64,000 bases of DNA from contig CAKSWT010000013.1 in assembly GCA_934512135.1 (NCBI GenBank), positions 1-64,000 of the forward strand. Reading direction: 5' to 3'. Both the position numbers and the translations under genes were made by a program. Origin of the DNA: an uncultured Oscillospiraceae bacterium. Lineage in GTDB: Bacteria > Bacillota > Clostridia > Oscillospirales > Oscillospiraceae. Of this stretch, positions 34,094 to 41,968 are shown piece by piece (within the stretch, counting starts at the first letter, position 1; each line of letters opens with the position of its first letter). The notes under the pieces are model-generated. The model saw only the letters and a program-made list of their open reading frames with translations. It made no database searches and had not been told where the DNA came from.

Positions 34094-34951
34094 ATGTCTC
34101 ACAAAGTTCGATTCCAGTGCCAAAGCCAGGCCGAGTTTGCAAAACACTTTTCAGCCCTATGCACATCGAGAAACGCATGGGAACTCTGGTCGGATTTCAT
34201 TACGATATCTGCAGTAGCTATCGCAAATGCAGTTGATCGAGAAGGACCGACACACGATGAGCGGGAGCAGGAGTATTTGCGGCTTATCAACAGATATGAT
34301 TCAGATGAGCAGACCGCGCTCTCAAAACTGTTCGCCATGATGGTGCTGGCTCTGGAGGAAAATCCATGTCAGGATTTTCTCGGTGAGATGTTCATGGCAT
34401 TCAATCTGGGCAGCCATTGGCATGGTCAGTTCTTCACGCCCTATCACATCTGCGAGCTCATGTCTAAGATGACAATGCTGAATGTCGGTAAACACATTGA
34501 GACGCGCGGCTGGGTCGGTATCAGCGACCCCTGCTGCGGAGCAGGCGCACTGCTCATCGCCGCGCGAAATGAAATAGTGCGGCAAGGATATGGTTCAACG
34601 GAGGCGCTGTATATCGCACAGGACATTGATCGTACTGCCGCACTCATGTGCTACATCCAACTGTCACTTCTGGGCTGTGCAGGGTATGTGGTAGTGGGAA
34701 ACTCGCTCACCTCGCCCGTCGTCAGTCCGGCTGGCTCGCCGCTCTTGATTGCGCCGCAGCCGGAACAGGAGATCTGGTTCATGCCGGTGACCATACTGGA
34801 AACGTGGCAAGCTCGAGTGCAGTGGGAGCGTTTGCGTTTGGCGTTGGTGTCCGCTATTGATGATCATGCGGCAGATGCTCCGGTACCGAATTGTGAGGAA
34901 GCTGCACCGCCGCTGAATGAGACAGGCAGCGGACAACTAACACTGTTCTGA
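34094..34951 (+). CDS. N6 DNA methylase-like protein with beta-clamp tail
   Basis: The 285-residue protein starts at ATG 34094 after AAGGAGGAAG. LGSHWHGQFFTPYHICELMSKM and motif I DPCCGAGALLIAAR, with ALYIAQDIDRTAALMCYIQLSLLGCAGY, match type I (HsdM-like) methylases of mobile elements. The catalytic motif IV (NPPY/F) expected next is not visible; VVGNSLTSPV stands there. It may bind AdoMet and DNA without methylating, or use a changed motif. The end is SGQLTLF; QLTLF matches the consensus of beta sliding-clamp binding peptides, which would place it at replicating DNA. Confidence 0.78.
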   Translation: MSHKVRFQCQSQAEFAKHFSALCTSRNAWELWSDFITISAVAIANAVDREGPTHDEREQEYLRLINRYDSDEQTALSKLFAMMVLALEENPCQDFLGEMFMAFNLGSHWHGQFFTPYHICELMSKMTMLNVGKHIETRGWVGISDPCCGAGALLIAARNEIVRQGYGSTEALYIAQDIDRTAALMCYIQLSLLGCAGYVVVGNSLTSPVVSPAGSPLLIAPQPEQEIWFMPVTILETWQARVQWERLRLALVSAIDDHAADAPVPNCEEAAPPLNETGSGQLTLF

Positions 34952-34987
34952 ATCCAGTCAGAATTCATATAGCTGTGCAGGGTATAA

Positions 34988-35011
34988 AGAGCCGTCCACA
35001 TGGACGGCTCT
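34988..35011. terminator. Perfect hairpin, bidirectional terminator or oriT boundary
   Basis: AGAGCCGTCCA (34988-34998) and TGGACGGCTCT (35001-35011) form an 11-bp stem with a 2-nt gap. It lies just after the methylase-like gene, at the left end of a 397-bp gene-free stretch. Confidence 0.55.
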
Positions 35012-35162
35012 GCTTCTGCGGGATTTTCGCACCGTGAGCCGCTGTGCGCCGATTTGTCCGGTTTTCCAGCGGGGGTAGAGGAATGATACCTCTGGCACGG
35101 TTTTGAGCGATTTGGGAGCGTTTCTCACCAAAATGCCACCCAAAAAAGAAAAGCAGGACAAA

Positions 35163-35318
35163 GGAGAGTGGGTCAGAAGACCCACTCTCCACGCACAAAC
35201 GCCCGCAGTGCGGGCGTTTTCGGCAGATGCGGCAGTGGGTCAGAAATCGGGGGTGTACTATATTTTTAGGTTGAGTCAACTGAAAATGCCCATGACGTCA
35301 GGCTTTTTCAGTGGGTCA
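35163..35318. other. Candidate origin of transfer (oriT)
   Basis: In the gene-free stretch before the MobC-like and relaxase genes, GGAGAGTGGGTC (35163-35174) is mirrored exactly by GACCCACTCTCC (35179-35190). AAACGCCCGC (35197-35206) is mirrored by GCGGGCGTTT (35210-35219). CTGAAAATGCC (35280-35290) pairs imperfectly with GGCTTTTTCAG (35301-35311). AGTGGGTCA occurs three times (35167, 35234, 35310). Repeats of this kind next to mobilisation genes are typical of oriT. The nick site cannot be named from sequence alone. Confidence 0.55.
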
Positions 35319-35348
35319 AGAACATGATTAGAGAGGGAGGCGTAGATT

Positions 35349-35750
35349 TTGAGCAACAAGATTCGGTTCGCCCTTTGGGCCGAGCAGGATATCCTGGACA
35401 TTGTAAAAGCGAACTATGCGTCCGACGAATGCAAGACGCAAAGTGAGTTCATTGAAAAGGCTGTCTTATTCTATTCGGGATACCTCCGATGTAAGGCTGA
35501 CCCATTTTATTTGCCGAGGATACTCTCGGATGAACTGGAGGGAACAGTTGGCGTCATGGCAAATCGTATTGGACGGCTGCTGTTTAAAATGGCAGTGGAG
35601 ATATCTATGATGATGCATATCATCGCCGCGGATACTGAGATCGACCAGGAAACGCTGGAGCGTTTGCGTGTGCGGTGCGTCAATGACGTGAAGCGCACCA
35701 ATGGTCAGATCAGGTTCAAGGACATCCTGCAATTTCAAAAGGAGACGTGA
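35349..35750 (+). CDS. MobC-like relaxosome accessory protein
   Basis: The 133-residue protein starts at TTG 35349 after GGGAGGCG. The start (KIRFALWAEQDILDIVKANYASDECKTQSEFIEKAV) fits a ribbon-helix-helix, followed by a long helical section. Size and location directly before the relaxase match MobC-type accessory proteins, which bind oriT and help the relaxase nick. The candidate oriT repeats lie just upstream, and its coding end is 3 bp from the relaxase start. Confidence 0.7.
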   Translation: MSNKIRFALWAEQDILDIVKANYASDECKTQSEFIEKAVLFYSGYLRCKADPFYLPRILSDELEGTVGVMANRIGRLLFKMAVEISMMMHIIAADTEIDQETLERLRVRCVNDVKRTNGQIRFKDILQFQKET

Positions 35751-35753
35751 TCC

Positions 35754-37715
35754 ATGTCCATGCTGCTGCAGAAAGCTGGCTATATTCGCGATGGCAGCGG
35801 TGGCGCATATGTGAAATATATCGCAACGCGGGAAGGCGTGGAACGCATTCATGGTCAAGGCCCTGTGACAAAAAAACAGAAGGAGCTGATCCAAAAGCTC
35901 CTTCGCGATTATCCGGATAGCAAAGACCTGTTTGAGTATGCAGACTACACAGCACATCCAACTGTGTCTTCCGCCTCTGATTTTATCACGATGGCTCTGG
36001 ATGTACATGCCCATGAGATGAAAGCCAGCGATGTGTATATGAAGTACATTGCCACCAGACCTCGTGTAGAAAAAAGAGGTGACCATGGACTCTTCGGACC
36101 AGAGAAAACGATTTCTCTCGATGAAAAAATCAATGCACTGAACGCGCATCAGGGAAACGTGTGGACATTCATCTATTCCCTTCGCAGAGAAGATGCCGCC
36201 CGGCTCGGCTATGACAGTGCTGAGCAGTGGCGGTATCTGCTGTTGCGGCATGAACGGAATATCGCGGAGGCTATGAAGATATCGCCGGATCACCTCCACT
36301 GGAATGCGGCATTCCATGATGAAGGACACCACCCGCATGTGCATGTGATGGTGTGGTCGGATGATCCCAGTGAAGGGTATCTAAAAAAAGATAAGCTGCT
36401 GAATATTCGTTCCAAGCTGACCAACGATATTTTTCAGGATGAGTTGCACACGCTCTATGAGAAAAAGGATGTCTCCTATAAGGAACTCACCGGGGCAGCC
36501 CGCAGAGCCATGGCGGAGCTGATGCGTCAGATGGAGTCGTCCATCTGTGCCAGCCCGGTTATTGAGCAGAAGCTGACGGCCTTGGCGGAATCGCTCAAAA
36601 CGGTCACCGGGAAAAAGGTGTATGGCTATCTGAAGAAGCCAGTCAAGGAACAGGTCAACGCCATCGTGGATGAGCTTGCCAAGCTGCCGGAGGTATCTGA
36701 ATTCTATGAGGAATGGAATCGCCTGCGGGATGAGCTGGAAAGCTACTATAAAGCAAAGCCCAGACAGCACCTGCCGCTCTCGCAGCAGAAGGAGTTCCGG
36801 GCCATCAAGAACATGGTCATTCAAGAGGCGGAAACGATCCGTCTCGGCACAGTCACCTTCGAGGACGCAGACATGGAGGATGAACCGGAGGAGCTGGATG
36901 AACGAGAGACGTTCGCAGAGGCTCCCTATGCGATGTACGACATGGCGAAGGCGTATCGTGCGGCAAAGGAACTGCTCTATTGGCAGGACGCGTCAACTGA
37001 GGAAAAGCAGGAAGCCGTATATACGTTGGAAAAGCTCTGGGACAGGGGCTTTCCTGTGGCGGCGCACCAGCTGGGCAAATGCTGGCGGGATGGCCTTGGT
37101 GTTCTGCCGGACCAGGAGAATGCGGAGCTGTGGTTCCGGCGCTCCGCTGACGCGGGGATTGATTTTTCCCAGTACGCCCTTGGCAAGCTGCTGCAGGAAC
37201 AGCACAGGATCCCGGAAGCGGTGACATGGTATGAAAAAGCCGCCAAGCAAGAAAACCAGTATGCCTGCTACCGCCTCGGAAAACTCTATCTACAGGGAGA
37301 GGATGTCCCAAAGGATCCAACGCTTGCACTGAACTATTTGCTGCGTTCTGCATGGAAGGGGAACCAATACGCCCAGTATACGCTGGGCAAGCTGTATCTG
37401 ATGGGTGAGGATGATGAGAAGGATATAGAATTGGCAAAGCAGTGGTTCACGGCTGCTGCAAAGCAGGGAAATCCCTATGCGCAGCTTTTTCTGGAGCGAA
37501 TGACGCAGACGTCGGACATGGATCCCAATATACTGCTCTCGGTTACCCGCCTGCTCCATCAGGTTAGTAATATCTGCCGGCAGAATACAGTGCCGCCTGC
37601 CAACCCGGAGGGGCCGCGTATAGAGAGTAAGCGCAGGAAGAAGCTCCTGCAGAAGCGGTTGGCCATGGGCCATAAGATCGACGATTATGAGGAGAGTCTA
37701 CAAATGCTATCATGA
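35754..37715 (+). CDS. MobP-type relaxase with Sel1-like repeats
   Basis: The 653-residue protein nicks oriT and leads the strand to the recipient. The N-terminal domain has GAYVKYIATREGVERI, YMKYIATRPRVEK, WTFIYSLRREDAARLGY and the metal-binding histidines HHPHVHVMVWSDDP, as in the MobP3/MobL group. The C-terminal third (from about residue 400) has four to five Sel1-like repeats (AHQLGKCWRDG, SQYALGKLLQEQ, ACYRLGKLYLQGED, AQYTLGKLYLMGED). These are protein-interaction repeats, perhaps for contact with the coupling protein. It appears complete, and the antitoxin gene follows. Confidence 0.88.
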   Translation: MSMLLQKAGYIRDGSGGAYVKYIATREGVERIHGQGPVTKKQKELIQKLLRDYPDSKDLFEYADYTAHPTVSSASDFITMALDVHAHEMKASDVYMKYIATRPRVEKRGDHGLFGPEKTISLDEKINALNAHQGNVWTFIYSLRREDAARLGYDSAEQWRYLLLRHERNIAEAMKISPDHLHWNAAFHDEGHHPHVHVMVWSDDPSEGYLKKDKLLNIRSKLTNDIFQDELHTLYEKKDVSYKELTGAARRAMAELMRQMESSICASPVIEQKLTALAESLKTVTGKKVYGYLKKPVKEQVNAIVDELAKLPEVSEFYEEWNRLRDELESYYKAKPRQHLPLSQQKEFRAIKNMVIQEAETIRLGTVTFEDADMEDEPEELDERETFAEAPYAMYDMAKAYRAAKELLYWQDASTEEKQEAVYTLEKLWDRGFPVAAHQLGKCWRDGLGVLPDQENAELWFRRSADAGIDFSQYALGKLLQEQHRIPEAVTWYEKAAKQENQYACYRLGKLYLQGEDVPKDPTLALNYLLRSAWKGNQYAQYTLGKLYLMGEDDEKDIELAKQWFTAAAKQGNPYAQLFLERMTQTSDMDPNILLSVTRLLHQVSNICRQNTVPPANPEGPRIESKRRKKLLQKRLAMGHKIDDYEESLQMLS

Positions 37716-37761
37716 ACCACTTCCTTTTTACTTGGGATTGTGGTAAACTAAGCGCAGCGAG

Positions 37762-37974
37762 GTGATCAGAATGAGCGAAAAGGAACTCCAGCGGCGGATC
37801 GCAGCCGTTAAAACTGCCGATGCCATCAACGCCATTGAGGGTGCGCCGGTATCGGACTATGCCCGTGAACTCTCGACCCATTGGGCCAAGGGCGAAATTA
37901 CCGGCGAGCAGATGAAAGCGGCACTTCTGGCGTCTCATAGGAAGCTGGCAGAACAGGTACGAACCAATGCCTGA
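37762..37974 (+). CDS. VbhA-family antitoxin
   Basis: The 70-residue protein starts after GAGGTGATC. AVKTADAINAIEGAPVSDYARELSTHWAKGEITGEQM matches VbhA-like antitoxins. In these a helix with a conserved Glu (here IEG) fills the ATP site of the partner Fic protein. It overlaps the Fic gene by 8 bases, so the two are translated together, as expected for a toxin-antitoxin pair. Confidence 0.82.
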   Translation: MIRMSEKELQRRIAAVKTADAINAIEGAPVSDYARELSTHWAKGEITGEQMKAALLASHRKLAEQVRTNA

Positions 37975-38695
37975 TATTTTCCTTTATGATGATGTCCCTG
38001 TGCTGCGGAACAAACTGGATATCAAGGATGATAAGGTCCTGGATCTGGTAGAGGCTGAACAGTCCCGCAATAACATGATGCTTTTGTATGAGCAGGGCTT
38101 TGCCAATTTTACACCTGCGGGGCTCTGCGCCATCCACCAATATCTGTTCGGAGATATTTATGACTGGGCAGGTCAGTATCGGCTCATCAACATCGCCAAG
38201 AGGGAAAGGCTATTGGCAGGGCGGAGTGTGTGGTATAGTAATGATGATGATATTCCGAGAGATTTGGATATCGCCTTTGCCGAGCTGCACAAGCGCCAAT
38301 GGAGAAAACTGTCCCAAGCGGAATTTGTCCGTGAATTGACTCTCTGTTTTCCGAGGAGCTGGCAGGTCCATCCTTTCCGGGAGGGCAACACGCGGACGGT
38401 GGTCATGATGATGACCTTCTTTGTGGAGCACTATGGCTACCACATGGATCAGGAACTGATGGCGGCAAGTGCAGGCTACGTTCGGGACTCGTTTGTTATG
38501 GCCTCCTTAGATCAGAACTCTGAGTATGAGCATCTGGAGCGAATATTACTGGATGCGGTCTGCAATAAACCAATCTCGTATACAGCCGCATCGTTGGAAA
38601 GTCCCGAACTATCTCCGGCACAGAAGGAGAGGTACCGGGAATATCAGAAGGATGCTTATATTCCCGAGCCGCATTACCGGCGTGAGGATAACTAA
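37967..38695 (+). CDS. Fic-domain toxin (AMP transferase)
   Basis: The 242-residue protein carries the full Fic core HPFREGNTRT, preceded by the flap region GDIYDWAGQYRLINIAKRE. Fic proteins of this type transfer AMP to host proteins such as gyrase and topoisomerase IV. The class II-like antitoxin is the overlapping upstream gene. Located directly after the relaxase, the pair may stabilise the element. No secretion domain (BID) is present. Confidence 0.9.
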   Translation: MPDIFLYDDVPVLRNKLDIKDDKVLDLVEAEQSRNNMMLLYEQGFANFTPAGLCAIHQYLFGDIYDWAGQYRLINIAKRERLLAGRSVWYSNDDDIPRDLDIAFAELHKRQWRKLSQAEFVRELTLCFPRSWQVHPFREGNTRTVVMMMTFFVEHYGYHMDQELMAASAGYVRDSFVMASLDQNSEYEHLERILLDAVCNKPISYTAASLESPELSPAQKERYREYQKDAYIPEPHYRREDN

Positions 38696-38710
38696 ATATC
38701 AACTTATTTG

Positions 38711-38743
38711 AGTGGAGTGCCTTAACCGGCACTCCACTTTTTC
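38711..38743 (+). terminator. Intrinsic terminator after the Fic gene
   Basis: AGTGGAGTGCC (38711-38721) pairs exactly with GGCACTCCACT (38728-38738) around TTAACC, followed by TTTTCATTTT. Confidence 0.8.
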
Positions 38744-38764
38744 ATTTTGGAGGTGAGATAAAAG

Positions 38765-39676
38765 ATGCCCTATATCCATTTTACAGAAGAACAGAAAGAG
38801 CGCGCCGCCGCAGTGGACCTGGAGGAGTTCCTCCGATACCAAGGAGAAAAATTCACTCGCTCCGGACACGATTTGAGAATGAACAGTGACCACAGCGTTA
38901 CGATTCGGGGCAACCGGTGGTACGACCACGCAGATAGAAAGGGCGGTGGCCCGATCTCCTTTGTCCAGAATTACTATGGAAAGAGTTATCCGGAGGCAGT
39001 GACCATGCTGCTGGGCGGGGAACAGGGAACTGTGTATCCTGCCATAAAACCGAGCGTGGAGGAACCGCCGAAGCCCTTTGAACTGCCGCCCCAAAATCGC
39101 GATATGCGCCGGGTCTATGCCTATCTGAATAAGAGTCGGAAAATCGACCAGGCGGTGATCTCTTGCTTCGCGCGGGCGGGGACGCTCTATGAAGATGCGG
39201 AGTACCACAATTGTGTATTTATCGGAACCGATGAAAACGGTATTCCCCGGCATGCCCACAAGCGCAGTACCAACAGCTTCGGAAAAGCCTTTCGCATCAA
39301 TGTCGAGGGCGGCGATCCCCGCTATAGCTTCCACCACATGGGGGATGGAGATAGGCTATTTGTCTTTGAAGCCCCCGTAGATATGCTCTCGTATATCTCC
39401 ATGCATCCGCAGGACTGGCAAACACACAGCTATGTGTCCTGCTGCGGCACATCCTTCCTGCCGGTGGAGAAAGCACTGGAGCGCCTGCCTCAAACGGGGC
39501 AGGTTTTTCTCTGCATGGATAATGATGAAGCGGGGCATAAGGCCAGCCGGCGGATGGCAGACGCTCTGACGGAGCTGGGGATTCCCTCTGTACGGCTGTG
39601 TCCGAAAATGAAAGACTGGAACGAGGATCTTGTCCAGCTTCAAACGCCAAAGCAGGAGGTGATCCGTTCATGTTAA
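38765..39676 (+). CDS. DUF3991/Toprim primase-like protein
   Basis: The 303-residue protein starts at ATG 38765 after GGAGGTG. The N-terminal part (DLEEFLRYQGEKFTRSGHDLRM...WYDHADRKGGGPISFVQNYYG) resembles DUF3991/zinc-less primase regions. The second half is a Toprim domain: LFVFEAPVDMLSY and VFLCMDNDEAGHKASRRM supply the acidic metal-binding residues. It probably primes the complementary strand of transferred DNA or opens the oriT complex. It overlaps the VirD4 start by 7 bases. Confidence 0.82.
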   Translation: MPYIHFTEEQKERAAAVDLEEFLRYQGEKFTRSGHDLRMNSDHSVTIRGNRWYDHADRKGGGPISFVQNYYGKSYPEAVTMLLGGEQGTVYPAIKPSVEEPPKPFELPPQNRDMRRVYAYLNKSRKIDQAVISCFARAGTLYEDAEYHNCVFIGTDENGIPRHAHKRSTNSFGKAFRINVEGGDPRYSFHHMGDGDRLFVFEAPVDMLSYISMHPQDWQTHSYVSCCGTSFLPVEKALERLPQTGQVFLCMDNDEAGHKASRRMADALTELGIPSVRLCPKMKDWNEDLVQLQTPKQEVIRSC

Positions 39677-41439
39677 GCATTTGGATACTAATAGCGGCAG
39701 GCGCGGTTATGTTTCTTGTGATCGGAGGCCTCTCCATGCTCTCCCATTACTACACGCTCAGCGGCATCAAATCCCGCACAGTGGGTGACGGCCAACATGG
39801 CACCGCACGGTGGGCAACGGATAAGGAGATCCGGGAAACCTATACTCATGTGCCGTTCGATGTTGAGGGCTGGCGCAGCGGGAAGGATCGTCCGGATGTG
39901 CAAGGTCTGATCCTGGGCAGCACCAAAAAGAAAGGCGCGCTGACAGCACTGGTGGACAGTGATGACATTCACTGCCTGATGATCGGCGCCAGCGGCGTGG
40001 GAAAAACAGCATTCTTTTTGTACCCGAATCTGGAGTATGCCTGCGCCAGCGGCATGAGCTTTTTGGCGCTGGACACAAAGGGAGATCTGGCCCGGAACTA
40101 TGGAACGATCGCCAAGAAGTATTACGGCTATAACGTGTCAGTCATTGACCTGCGGAATCCTACCCGCTCCGATGGAAATAATCTTCTGACTTTGGTCAAC
40201 CGCTATATGGACATCGCGAGAAAGGAGCCGAACGATCTGGCGGCCCGGGCCAAGGCGGAGAAATACGCCAAGATCCTGTCCAAGACCATCATCAACCCAC
40301 AGGGGGATGATGCTAACTACGGACAAAACGCCTTCTTCTATGACGCTGCTGAAGGGCTGCTGACTTCAACCGTGCTGCTTCTGGCGGAGTTTCTGCCGCC
40401 GGGACGGGGACAGCCAGAATGTCGACACATCGTGTCTGTGTTTAAGCTGGTGCAGGATCTGTTGGAGCCTTCCAACGTGAATGGGAAGAGCTTGTTTCAG
40501 CTTCTCATGGGCAGGCTGCCTTCGGAACACAAGGCTAGGTGGTTTGCTGGCGCCGCACTGAATTCCTCAGAGCAGGCCATGGCCTCGGTCATGTCCACGG
40601 TGCTGTCCCGGCTGAATGCCTTTCTGGACTCGGAGCTGGAGCAGGTGTTGTGCTTTGATAGCGCCATTGACGCAGAAACCTTCGCGGCAGAAAAGTCTGC
40701 CATCTTTCTGATTTTGCCGGAGGAGGACGCCACCAAGAATTTCATGGCGGGCTTAATGATCCAAAACCTGTCCCGTGAGTTGTTTGCCATTGCGGATGAG
40801 AATGGCGGCAAATTGAAGAACCGGGTGGTGCTGTTCTGCGACGAGTTGGGGACGATGCCTCCCTTTGAGATTTTGCCGCTTTTCTCTGCGGGACGCTCCC
40901 GGCGGCTGACGCTGGTGCCGATCATCCAGTCCCTTGCCCAGCTCGAGAAGAACTACGGCAAAGAGGGCTGTGAAATCGTTCAGGACAACTGCCAGGATAC
41001 CATATTCGGTGGATTCGCACCGAACAGTCAGACGGCTGAGGCACTTTCCAAATCCCTTGGCAGCCGCACAGTGCTGTCTGGCTCTGTGACCCGTGGGAAG
41101 AATGATCCCAGCGAGTCTCTCCAGATGATGGAGCGTGCTCTGCTTACGCCGGATGAACTCAAGTCCATTCCCAAGGGTAGCTTTGTTGTCATGAAAACGG
41201 GACAGCATCCAATGCGGACAAAACTCCAGCTGTTTGTGGATTGGGGGATTACCTTTGAAGAACCCTATGCAGTAAAAGAGCAGGCCCAGCGCCGGGTGGT
41301 TTATGCCAGCCGAATTGATTTGGAACGGAGCATTCGGCGGCGTTATAACAAAAACAGCGGCGGACAGGGTAGGCATCCATCTGGGAAAGCTGATGAGAAC
41401 AGGGCGAAGACAGAAGAATATACTCAAATGAAAGTATGA
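39670..41439 (+). CDS. VirD4/TraG-type coupling ATPase
   Basis: The 589-residue protein starts at ATG 39670 after GGAGGTGATC. A membrane helix (LSIWILIAAGAVMFLVIGG) precedes HGTARWATDKEI, which is typical of TraG/VirD4. Walker A is MIGASGVGKTAFFLYPNL, followed by FLALDTKGDL. Walker B lies in VVLFCDELGTMPPF, and PIIQSLAQLEKNYGKEG completes the family pattern. It connects the relaxase-DNA complex to the secretion channel and recognises substrates. It appears complete. Confidence 0.93.
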   Translation: MLSIWILIAAGAVMFLVIGGLSMLSHYYTLSGIKSRTVGDGQHGTARWATDKEIRETYTHVPFDVEGWRSGKDRPDVQGLILGSTKKKGALTALVDSDDIHCLMIGASGVGKTAFFLYPNLEYACASGMSFLALDTKGDLARNYGTIAKKYYGYNVSVIDLRNPTRSDGNNLLTLVNRYMDIARKEPNDLAARAKAEKYAKILSKTIINPQGDDANYGQNAFFYDAAEGLLTSTVLLLAEFLPPGRGQPECRHIVSVFKLVQDLLEPSNVNGKSLFQLLMGRLPSEHKARWFAGAALNSSEQAMASVMSTVLSRLNAFLDSELEQVLCFDSAIDAETFAAEKSAIFLILPEEDATKNFMAGLMIQNLSRELFAIADENGGKLKNRVVLFCDELGTMPPFEILPLFSAGRSRRLTLVPIIQSLAQLEKNYGKEGCEIVQDNCQDTIFGGFAPNSQTAEALSKSLGSRTVLSGSVTRGKNDPSESLQMMERALLTPDELKSIPKGSFVVMKTGQHPMRTKLQLFVDWGITFEEPYAVKEQAQRRVVYASRIDLERSIRRRYNKNSGGQGRHPSGKADENRAKTEEYTQMKV

Positions 41440-41445
41440 GGTGCT

Positions 41446-41703
41446 ATGAGTTACTTTGGAACGATCTACACTGATATCGAGCTGAGTCACCGGGCCAAGA
41501 CGGTATATATGTATCTCTATGACCGCGCAGATGCGGAGGGCAAATGCTGGCCGGGGATCAAGACCATTGGCGCAGATCTGGGGCTATCCCGCTCCACTGT
41601 GAAGCGAGCGCTGAATGATCTGGTAGACAAGGGTTATCTTCTGAAAGAGGAACGTCACCGGCCGAACGGAAGCTATACCTCAAATCTATATACGCTCCGA
41701 TAA
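41446..41703 (+). CDS. Helix-turn-helix protein
   Basis: The 85-residue protein starts 6 bp after VirD4. IKTIGADLGLSRSTVKRALNDLVDKGYL is a clear winged helix-turn-helix as in replication initiation or GntR-like proteins. It starts MSYFGTIYTDIELSHRAKTVYMYL, like the DNA-binding part of ICE replication proteins, but it is much shorter. A terminator follows directly. It is the last recognisable ICE gene. Confidence 0.75.
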   Translation: MSYFGTIYTDIELSHRAKTVYMYLYDRADAEGKCWPGIKTIGADLGLSRSTVKRALNDLVDKGYLLKEERHRPNGSYTSNLYTLR

Positions 41704-41709
41704 AAAAGC

Positions 41710-41737
41710 GCACCTTCCTCCGCCAAGGGGAAGGTGC
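41710..41737 (+). terminator. Hairpin at the end of the ICE genes
   Basis: GCACCTTCC (41710-41718) pairs exactly with GGAAGGTGC (41729-41737). Two imperfect palindromes, GGTTCGTGATGAACC and GGTTCATTATGAACC, lie just downstream (41762-41803). A 74-codon ORF at 41742-41963 covers this stretch, but I do not consider it well supported. Confidence 0.5.
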
Positions 41738-41904
41738 ACCTATGGGGAGCGAAGCAAACGTAGGGTTCGTGATGAACCTAGCTTCGGTTCATTATGAACC
41801 CACCAGAAGGACTCGCTCTAACGGAGATTTAAGACAGAGGGAAAAACTTCAACACAAATACAATCGTGGGACAAAAATTGGCACACAGAGACAATTCTTC
41901 GCCC

Positions 41905-41933
41905 TTGTGACACGGCTGCATAACGAATACAAT
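41905..41933 (+). promoter_or_regulatory. Sigma-A-type promoter of the flavodoxin operon
   Basis: TTGTGA (41905-41910), a 17-nt spacer and TACAAT (41928-41933) end 35 bp before the first gene of the metabolic cluster. Confidence 0.55.
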
Positions 41934-41968
41934 GAAATCATGGAAAATGCTTTGAAAGGATGAGGTAT

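Noticed and set aside
35197..35219. Attachment site for integration
   Set aside because: The inverted repeats here are better explained as an oriT or terminator. No matching direct repeat was found near either end of the element.
41742..41963. A 73-residue open frame between the HTH gene and the flavodoxin operon
   Set aside because: It overlaps a terminator, two palindromes and the likely promoter, and has no recognisable domain. A weak ribosome-like AAGGTG is present, so it is not fully excluded.
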